A DNA stretch of 5,958 nucleotides from Rikenellaceae bacterium (lineage in GTDB: Bacteria > Bacteroidota > Bacteroidia > Bacteroidales > UBA932): positions 1 through 5,958 of the forward strand of contig CAAFZB010000060.1 of assembly GCA_900767405.1 (NCBI GenBank), read 5' to 3'. Under the pieces are notes generated by a model, which saw only the letters and a list, made by a program, of their open reading frames with translations, was not told where the DNA came from and searched no databases. Made by a program: the position numbers and the translations under genes. This document shows, piece after piece, positions 1 through 4,629 of this stretch; the first letter of the stretch is position 1, and every line of letters starts with the position of its first letter.

Positions 1-287
1 GGAGGAAGGCTCTCGAGAACGTAACCCCTCAGATTGAGGTTAAGTCACGTCGTATCGGTGGAGCTAACTTCCAGGTGCCGACAGAGTTGAGACCGGAAAG
101 GAAGATTTCGCTTTCAATGAAGAATATGATATCCTTCGCCCGCAAACGTTCCGGTCGCTCTATGGCAGAAAAGCTATGTGCAGAGATCGTTGCTGCCTAC
201 AATAACGAGGGTGGTGCATTCAAGCGTAAAGAAGATATGCACAGAATGGCAGAAGCCAACAAAGCCTTCGCACATTTCCGTTTCTAA
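1..287 (+). CDS. rpsG: 30S ribosomal protein S7, 3' part (5' end outside window)
   Basis: S7 binds the 3' major domain of 16S rRNA, starts assembly of the small-subunit head and lies near the E site. The gene is cut by the window start; the first whole codon is at position 3 and 94 residues remain, about the last 60% of a family protein of roughly 156-158 residues. The visible part starts RKALENVTPQIEVKSRR, continues through the beta-hairpin (RIGGANFQVP) and the helix containing SMKNMISFARKR, and ends with the signature KRKEDMHRMAEANKAFAHFRF-like tail (final residues AFAHFRF), which is typical of Bacteroidota S7. It ends in TAA at 285-287, 15 nt before fusA, as in the classic rpsL-rpsG-fusA order; its promoter must lie upstream of the window. 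An internal GTG at 75 is not a start, because the S7 similarity continues upstream of it without a break. Confidence 0.97.
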   Translation, partial: RKALENVTPQIEVKSRRIGGANFQVPTELRPERKISLSMKNMISFARKRSGRSMAEKLCAEIVAAYNNEGGAFKRKEDMHRMAEANKAFAHFRF

Positions 288-302
288 TATAATTATTTAC
301 GG

Positions 303-2420
303 ATGGCAAGCAGAGATCTTAAATACACTAGAAACATCGGCATCATGGCCCACATCGATGCCGGCAAGACAACCACATCCGAACGTATTCTTTATTACAC
401 CGGTAAGACTCACAAGATTGGTGAAGTTCACGAAGGTGCCGCTACAATGGACTGGATGGTTCAGGAGCAGGAGAGAGGTATCACTATCACTTCTGCCGCT
501 ACTACCGCATTCTGGCACTATGCCGGACAGACCTATCAGATTAACCTGATAGACACTCCGGGTCACGTCGACTTTACCGTCGAGGTAGAGCGCTCACTGC
601 GTGTTCTTGACGGTACTATTGCAACTTTCTGTGCAGTAGGCCGTGTTCAACCTCAGTCTGAAACCGTTTGGCGTCAGGCTGACAAGTATGGCGTACCTAA
701 GATTGCCTACATAAACAAGATGGACCGCGTAGGTGCAGATTTCCTCGCTGTCGTTGAGGAAATCAAGACCAAGCTTGGAGCTCACGCAGTTCCCCTTTGC
801 CTTCCTATTGGCGCAGAGGACAAGTTCCAGGGTATCGTGGACCTTATTTCAAAAAAGGCAATCATTTACAATTCAACAGACGAACTTGTAAACTATTCTG
901 TAGAGGCGATTCCTGCAGAGATGCAGGACGAAGTCGCCCTGTGGCGTGACAAACTTGTCGAAGCTGCCGCAGAGTGTGACGACACCCTTATGGAAAAGTA
1001 TTTCGAAGATCCCGAATCTGTTACCGAAGAAGAAATCATTTCAGCAATCCGCAAGGGTACAATCTCTATGCAGATAGTTCCTGCCTGCTGTGGTTCTTCT
1101 TTCAAGAACAAGGGTGTCCAGTTCCTTCTGGATGCAGTAATGCGTTACCTTCCTTCTCCTCTTGACAAGGGGGCCGTCAAAGGCACCAATCCCCGCAACA
1201 ACGAGGTTATCGAGCGCAACGCTTCTGCCGACGAGCCGTTCTGCGCATTGGTGTTCAAGATTGCCACAGATCCTTTTGTTGGCCGTCTTGCCTTTATGCG
1301 TGTTTATTCCGGTCGTCTGGATGCCGGTTCGTACGTATATAATGTACGTTCCGGAAAGAAGGAAAGGGTTGCCCGTCTGTATCAGATGCACTCCAATCAT
1401 CAGAATCCCATTGAATTCGATGAGGCCGGGGATATCTGCGCAGCTGTGGGATTCAAGGACCTTCGTACAGGAGATACCATCTGCGATGAAAACAAGCCTA
1501 TAACTCTTGAGTCTATGGAGTTCCCCGATCCCGTTATAGGAATCGCCGTCGAGCCTAAGACCCAGAAGGATCTCGATAAGCTTGGAATCGCTCTCGCAAA
1601 GCTTGCAGAGGAGGATCCTACCTTCACTGTAAAGTCCGATTCAGAGACAGGACAGACAGTCATAAGCGGTATGGGTGAACTTCACCTCGATATCATCGTT
1701 GACCGTCTGCGCCGCGAGTTCGGTGTTGAAATCAACCAGGGTGCACCTCAGGTTAACTATAAGGAAACAATCACAACCTCTTATCAGCATCGCGAAGTAT
1801 TCAAGAAGCAGACAGGCGGTCGTGGTAAATTTGCAGATATTATTGTCGAGATCGGACCTGCCGACGAGGGCGTTACCGGACTTCAGTTCGAAAACGTTGT
1901 CAAGGGAGGAAACGTTCCCAAGGAATTCGTTCCCTGCGTTGAGAAAGGTTTCACTGCAGCAATGTCAAACGGCGTTCTTGCAGGATATGAAGTTCCTTCC
2001 CTCAAGGTTACCCTGCTGGATGGTTCATACCATCCCGTAGACTCCGATCAGCTTTCATTCGAACTTGCTGCGCGGATGGCTTTCCGTCACGCCTGTCCCA
2101 AGTGTCACCCGGTTCTGCTCGAGCCTATTATGGCTCTCGAGGTAGTTACTCCGGAGGATTATATGGGAGATATCGTGGGAGACCTCAACCGTCGTCGCGG
2201 ACAGATTTCAGCAATGGATACAACCGCTAACGGCGCACGCGTAATCAAGGCTTTTGTTCCTCTTGCCGAGCAGTTCGGTTATGTAACGGTACTCAGAACC
2301 CTGTCATCTGGCCGTGCGACCAGTACAATGACATTCGATCATTATGCCGAGGTTCCCGCTGCAATGGCCAAGGACATAATCGAGAAGAGCGGATATAAGA
2401 TGAGTGATGACGACGAATAA
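303..2420 (+). CDS. fusA: Translation elongation factor G (EF-G)
   Basis: EF-G is the cytosolic GTPase that drives ribosomal translocation and, with RRF, ribosome recycling. The protein has 705 residues, full length for the family. The G domain shows G1 AHIDAGKT (16-23), the switch I GITIT (59-63), G3 DTPGH (84-88), G4 NKMD (138-141) and G5-region CGSSFKNKG (263-271). Domain II follows from about 315, domain III contains GMGELHLDI (456-464), and domain IV carries HPVDSDQLSFE (577-587). Domain V contains GDLNRRRGQ and SSGRATSTM. Cys110 and Cys263 align with the E. coli Cys114/Cys266 pair known to form an inactivating disulfide on oxidation. Oddities are Arg114 where the family normally has Gly (AVGRVQPQ), an HxCxxCH cluster at 596-602, and an acidic tail SDDDE. 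The start ATG has no Shine-Dalgarno, only an A/T-rich leader, as is usual in Bacteroidota. It is probably cotranscribed with rpsG and rpsJ. Confidence 0.99.
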   Translation: MASRDLKYTRNIGIMAHIDAGKTTTSERILYYTGKTHKIGEVHEGAATMDWMVQEQERGITITSAATTAFWHYAGQTYQINLIDTPGHVDFTVEVERSLRVLDGTIATFCAVGRVQPQSETVWRQADKYGVPKIAYINKMDRVGADFLAVVEEIKTKLGAHAVPLCLPIGAEDKFQGIVDLISKKAIIYNSTDELVNYSVEAIPAEMQDEVALWRDKLVEAAAECDDTLMEKYFEDPESVTEEEIISAIRKGTISMQIVPACCGSSFKNKGVQFLLDAVMRYLPSPLDKGAVKGTNPRNNEVIERNASADEPFCALVFKIATDPFVGRLAFMRVYSGRLDAGSYVYNVRSGKKERVARLYQMHSNHQNPIEFDEAGDICAAVGFKDLRTGDTICDENKPITLESMEFPDPVIGIAVEPKTQKDLDKLGIALAKLAEEDPTFTVKSDSETGQTVISGMGELHLDIIVDRLRREFGVEINQGAPQVNYKETITTSYQHREVFKKQTGGRGKFADIIVEIGPADEGVTGLQFENVVKGGNVPKEFVPCVEKGFTAAMSNGVLAGYEVPSLKVTLLDGSYHPVDSDQLSFELAARMAFRHACPKCHPVLLEPIMALEVVTPEDYMGDIVGDLNRRRGQISAMDTTANGARVIKAFVPLAEQFGYVTVLRTLSSGRATSTMTFDHYAEVPAAMAKDIIEKSGYKMSDDDE

Positions 2421-2446
2421 TCCAAAGCCAGATTAAAATTATAAAT

Positions 2447-2752
2447 ATGAGTCAGAAAATTAGAATTAAACTCAAGTCTTTCGATCATATGCTTGTAGAC
2501 AAGTCTGCAGCTAAGATCGTTGACACAGTGAAATCTACCGGTGCCAAGGTGAACGGACCTATTCCTCTTCCCAGCAACAAGAAGATTTTCACGGTGAACC
2601 GCTCGACCTTCGTTAACAAGAAGGCTCGTGAGCAGTTTGAGCTCGATTCATACTGCAGGTTGCTTGACATCGATGACAGCAATGCTAAGACCGTTGATGC
2701 ATTGATGAAACTCGAGCTTCCTTCTGGTGTTGAGGTCGAGATCAAGGTTTGA
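2447..2752 (+). CDS. rpsJ: 30S ribosomal protein S10 (NusE)
   Basis: S10 is a small-subunit head protein; free S10 is also NusE, which pairs with NusB in transcription antitermination and links RNA polymerase to the ribosome through NusG. The length of 101 residues is normal for the family. The N-terminus SQKIRIKLKSFDHMLVDKSA, the long ribosome-binding loop around GPIPLPSNKKIFTVNRSTFV (38-57), NKKAREQFE, and the C-terminal KTVDALMKLELPSGVEVEIK are all strongly S10-like and of Bacteroidota type. The start lies 26 nt after the fusA stop with an A/T-rich leader and no Shine-Dalgarno. It reads as the last gene of this str operon: no rplC follows, which is unusual because S10 normally opens the S10 operon. 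Confidence 0.99.
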   Translation: MSQKIRIKLKSFDHMLVDKSAAKIVDTVKSTGAKVNGPIPLPSNKKIFTVNRSTFVNKKAREQFELDSYCRLLDIDDSNAKTVDALMKLELPSGVEVEIKV

Positions 2753-2767
2753 TAGCCTGTTTTGTAA

Positions 2768-2820
2768 CCGTCAAAGGGAGAAAATTTGCATATTAGCAGA
2801 GTCGTTTGTAACTTTGACGG
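2768..2820. repeat. Perfect 9-bp inverted repeat around the tRNA promoter
   Basis: CCGTCAAAG (2768-2776) and CTTTGACGG (2812-2820) are exact reverse complements separated by 35 nt. Both arms are preceded by GTAA on the + strand. The right arm covers the last five bases of the -7 element of the tRNA promoter. It could be a stem in the rpsJ 3' end, although no T-tract follows it, or a DNA operator. The palindrome is directly visible; any function is inferred. Confidence 0.6.
2785..2816 (+). promoter_or_regulatory. Bacteroidota-type promoter for the tRNA gene
   Basis: TTTG (2785-2788) and TAACTTTG (2809-2816) match the -33 TTTG and -7 TAnnTTTG consensus of the Bacteroidota primary sigma factor, with a 20-nt spacer inside the known range. 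Transcription should start near 2821-2824, giving a leader of under 10 nt before the mature tRNA at 2831. The gene can therefore be expressed independently of the upstream ribosomal operon. Confidence 0.8.
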
Positions 2821-2830
2821 CTACTAAAAG

Positions 2831-2904
2831 GGTCCCATAGCTCAGTTGGTTAGAGCACCTGACTCATAATCAGGGAGTCCTAGGTTCAAGCCCTAGTGGG
2901 ACCA
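2831..2904 (+). tRNA. tRNA with anticodon CAT (probably tRNA-Ile2, alternatively elongator tRNA-Met)
   Basis: A complete 74-nt cloverleaf can be folded by hand. The acceptor GGTCCCA/TGGGACC has seven Watson-Crick pairs, the D arm is GCTC/GAGC, the anticodon arm is CCTGA/TCAGG with loop CTCATAA (anticodon CAT at 2865-2867), the variable loop has 5 nt, and the T arm is CTAGG/CCTAG with loop TTCAAGC. The discriminator is A at 2904, and the 3' CCA is not encoded, so it must be added by CCA transferase. An initiator tRNA is excluded by the paired 1-72 position and the absence of three G-C pairs in the anticodon stem. Pairs C4-G69 and C5-G68 match features used by TilS to recognise E. coli tRNA-Ile2, whose C34 becomes lysidine and reads AUA. 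This favours Ile2 over elongator Met but does not prove it. Confidence 0.96.
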
Positions 2905-2950
2905 CAAAACAAGAACCATCGCAAAATGCGGTGGTTCTTTTGTTTTGTGG
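2902..2950 (+). terminator. Strong intrinsic terminator after the tRNA
   Basis: A long hairpin can be drawn. The upper stem 2911-2923 pairs with 2927-2939 (one G-U pair, AAA loop), followed by a two-base TT bulge at 2940-2941, and the lower stem 2902-2910 pairs with 2942-2950. The right side carries TTTTGTTTT, so the upper stem plus T-rich tail acts as a rightward Rho-independent terminator. The left arm is A-rich, so it could also work leftward. The lower stem uses the last bases of the tRNA acceptor strand and the discriminator, so full hairpin and folded tRNA exclude each other there. Confidence 0.85.
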
Positions 2951-2970
2951 CCCCTGGGTGCTCATTCATT

Positions 2971-2993
2971 GGGGAGGGGTCTCCCCAAACCCC
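2971..2993. other. G/C-run hairpin between the two terminator copies
   Basis: GGGGAG (2971-2976) and CTCCCC (2981-2986) form a perfect 6-bp stem around GGGT. An alternative fold pairs 2976-2979 with 2983-2986 and 2971-2974 with 2990-2993. No T-tract follows, so it is not a classical terminator; it may be part of the repeat spacer or an RNA stability structure. Confidence 0.4.
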
Positions 2994-3013
2994 TTCTGTC
3001 GGCCCTGCCTCCG

Positions 3014-3048
3014 GAACCATCGCAATTTTGCGGTGGCTCTTTTGTTTT
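3014..3048 (+). terminator. Second, diverged terminator copy
   Basis: GAACCATCGCA pairs with TGCGGTGGCTC around a four-base loop, with one G-U pair and one A-C mismatch (A3016 with C3037), followed by TCTTTTGTTTT. The lower stem seen in the first copy is absent. It should be weaker than the first and may be a fail-safe terminator or a degenerating copy. Confidence 0.6.
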
Positions 3049-3139
3049 GCGGCCCCCTGGATCTTGACTTTAGATAGGATTTGGCGTTGAATTGGAAAGA
3101 AATGTTGGGTTTTCTATCCAGTTTCATTAAGGAAAAGAT

Positions 3140-3147
3140 TATATTTG
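3140..3147 (+). promoter_or_regulatory. -7 promoter element of the aquaporin operon
   Basis: TATATTTG exactly fits the Bacteroidota -7 consensus TAnnTTTG. No good TTTG sits at the expected -33 distance, so this may be a weaker or activator-dependent promoter. Transcription would begin near 3152-3155, leaving about 25 nt of A/T-rich leader before the ATG at 3178. The upstream stretch 3061-3139 shows no gene, tRNA or convincing hairpin. The two terminators before it make an independent promoter necessary for the downstream genes. Confidence 0.6.
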
Positions 3148-3177
3148 CTCAAGTACTATAACAAATACCTTATTATT

Positions 3178-3879
3178 ATGAAAAAGTATTTCGCAGAATT
3201 CATCGGCACTATGGTGCTGACATTACTTGGATGCGGCACAGCCGTGTTCGTAGGATGTGGTGAGCCTGCTGGCGTATTCGCCACTGCCGCCGCTTTCGGT
3301 CTTTCCGTAATTGCGATGGCGTATACCATCGGAGCAATCTCGGGATGTCATATCAATCCGGCCATCACCCTGGGTGTAGTACTCAGCAAGAGAATGAGCT
3401 GGAAGGACGCCTGTGGATACTGGGTAGGTCAGTTCCTCGGAGGTATTGCCGGAGCTGCCATTCTTTTCTGGATTGTTTCTGCAACCGGCGCACAGGCAGC
3501 AATGGGTGATCCCGCAGGACTTGGAGCAAACGGCGTTGCCAATGCCGGTGGTGCCTGGGGTGCAGTTCTGGTTGAGGTAATTGCAACGTTCCTCTTCGTT
3601 CTGGTAGTTCTTGGAACAACCGATGAAAAGAAGGGTGCCGGCAACCTTGCAGGACTCGCAATAGGCCTTACCCTTATTCTCATTCATCTTGTTTGCATCA
3701 ACCTTACCGGCACATCTGTAAACCCTGCACGTTCATTCGGACCTGCACTGTTCGTAGGTGGCGAGGCTCTTGCAAACGTCTGGGTGTTCATCGCCGCTCC
3801 CCTTGTCGGTGGTGCAATCGCCGCCCTCGTATGGAAGTGCCTTGCCTGCGACTGCAAGTGCTGCAAGAAAGCCGAGTAG
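3178..3879 (+). CDS. aqpZ: Aquaporin Z-type water channel (MIP family)
   Basis: This is an inner-membrane MIP channel for passive water flow, about 233 residues and six membrane spans, normal for bacterial aquaporins. Both half-helix motifs are present: NPA at 60-62 (GCHINPAITLG) and NPAR at 182-185 (TSVNPARSFGPALF). The selectivity-filter positions read Phe40, His170, Thr179 and Arg185, the AqpZ-type Phe-His-Thr-Arg set that marks a water channel rather than a glycerol facilitator. The frame is open back to a TTG at 3145, but that codon overlaps the predicted -7 element, so the ATG at 3178 (MKKYFAEFIG) is chosen; it also matches the family N-terminus. Oddities are Cys57, three residues before the first NPA Asn, and five cysteines among residues 221-229 of the short cytosolic tail. 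It is the likely first gene of an operon; the next ATG follows after one base. Confidence 0.96.
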   Translation: MKKYFAEFIGTMVLTLLGCGTAVFVGCGEPAGVFATAAAFGLSVIAMAYTIGAISGCHINPAITLGVVLSKRMSWKDACGYWVGQFLGGIAGAAILFWIVSATGAQAAMGDPAGLGANGVANAGGAWGAVLVEVIATFLFVLVVLGTTDEKKGAGNLAGLAIGLTLILIHLVCINLTGTSVNPARSFGPALFVGGEALANVWVFIAAPLVGGAIAALVWKCLACDCKCCKKAE

Positions 3880-3880
3880 G

Positions 3881-4609
3881 ATGAAGATTCTGAAAAACCC
3901 CTGGCGGTTAACGGTGCTGTTGTCAATAGTGGCCGTTGCCGCCATTTCTTCTTGCGGCCAGCGTGAGAAATCGGTTTCCGTTCCGGAAGGAGAATTTACA
4001 TATAACCTGCCCTGTAAAGTTGTAGGTATCAATCAGGATAAGAGCGGCAAGTCAATTATGTTCCTTTGGCTGCACGGAGGTGTCCACGATACTTCCAAAC
4101 ACGATTTCTATGGTTTCAACCATCTTGACTGCTGTGCCGCCGACGACAGTGTTCTGTGCTATCTCAAGAACAAGGGCATCAAGGCCATAGCCCTTTTCCC
4201 TCTATGCCATAGGGCCGGGGTAGGCCACGTTGTGGACTGGTCGGACTGCTTCGAGGACGTCAGGAGAATAATGGACGACTACATCTCCAAGGATATGATA
4301 GACACAAACCGCATTTATCTGGCCGGTTCTTCCGACGGTGGACGCGGAACCTGGGACTATGTAGAGTCACACGAAGAGATTTTCGCCGCAGCAATGCCTA
4401 TGTCCTGCGAGAGGCCCAGGCCCTGCTCTATTCCGGTATATTTCTATAATACCTCAGACGAAGACGACTGCACTGCGCTTATGGACAGTCTCAGGGCTGC
4501 GGGATATACCAATATATCGTACAAGCGGTGTTGGGACCAGCCCCACGGAGGAGATGCGGCCGAATGCACTGTCGAAATGCTGGACAAGTTCTTCGGCCAT
4601 AGGAAATAA
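3881..4609 (+). CDS. Lipoprotein with alpha/beta-hydrolase fold (putative esterase or peptidase)
   Basis: The 242-residue protein begins with a basic N-terminus, a hydrophobic stretch and the lipobox ISSC, so Cys25 should be lipidated after signal peptidase II cleavage and the enzyme anchored facing the periplasm or outside. Fold markers are the oxyanion-type LHGG (64-67), a nucleophile elbow GSSDG (149-153, Ser151) after DTNRIYLA, a probable acid Asp193 or a neighbour in NTSDEDDC, and His222 in QPHGG. The order and spacing resemble predicted peptidases/esterases of the COG4099 or PHB-depolymerase-like group. The substrate is unknown. The mature part has 11 cysteines besides Cys25, far more than usual, suggesting disulfides or metal contact. 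The frame is open upstream into the aquaporin gene, but only the ATG at 3881 gives a signal peptide. It lies 1 nt after the aquaporin stop and 20 nt before the M13 gene, so it is almost surely cotranscribed with aqpZ. Confidence 0.85.
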   Translation: MKILKNPWRLTVLLSIVAVAAISSCGQREKSVSVPEGEFTYNLPCKVVGINQDKSGKSIMFLWLHGGVHDTSKHDFYGFNHLDCCAADDSVLCYLKNKGIKAIALFPLCHRAGVGHVVDWSDCFEDVRRIMDDYISKDMIDTNRIYLAGSSDGGRGTWDYVESHEEIFAAAMPMSCERPRPCSIPVYFYNTSDEDDCTALMDSLRAAGYTNISYKRCWDQPHGGDAAECTVEMLDKFFGHRK

Positions 4610-4629
4610 CCGGCAAATTATTTTTTGTA

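Larger units (their letters stand above)
2913..3060 (+). repeat. Direct repeat of the terminator sequence (two copies)
   Basis: Copy one (2913-2957) and copy two (3014-3060) share GAACCATCGCAA, TGCGGTGG, TCTTTTGTTTTG, GGCCCC and CTGG in the same order. By hand alignment they differ by four substitutions and two single-base indels, three of these changes being in the loop. About 56 nt of unrelated sequence separates them. They may be a tandem duplication or two copies of a dispersed intergenic element. Confidence 0.8.

Noticed and set aside
2896..3090. Possible 64-residue protein after the tRNA
   Set aside because: It starts inside the tRNA at a non-ATG codon and runs through two terminators; its two FCF-x-AP repeats simply reflect the repeated terminator DNA.
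3073..3118. GATAG/CTATC inverted repeat upstream of the aquaporin
   Set aside because: Only five base pairs with a 36-nt gap, which is expected by chance.
3145..3177. N-terminal extension of the aquaporin from a TTG codon
   Set aside because: The codon overlaps the predicted -7 element, so it would lie upstream of the transcript start, and the extra residues are not aquaporin-like.
3223..3687. Antisense open frame of 154 codons in the aquaporin gene
   Set aside because: The + strand encodes a textbook aquaporin with both NPA motifs; the antisense product is low in sense and full of cysteines that come from complementing the sense Gly/Ala codons.
3758..3880. N-terminal extension of the hydrolase overlapping the aquaporin gene
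   Set aside because: It would overlap over 120 nt of a well-supported gene and bury the lipoprotein signal peptide in the interior of the protein.
4604..4626. AAATAA/TTATTT hairpin followed by T residues before the M13 gene
   Set aside because: The stem has only six A-T pairs with an 8-nt loop and should be too weak to terminate; TTATTTTTTG there also misses the TAnnTTTG promoter spacing by one base.
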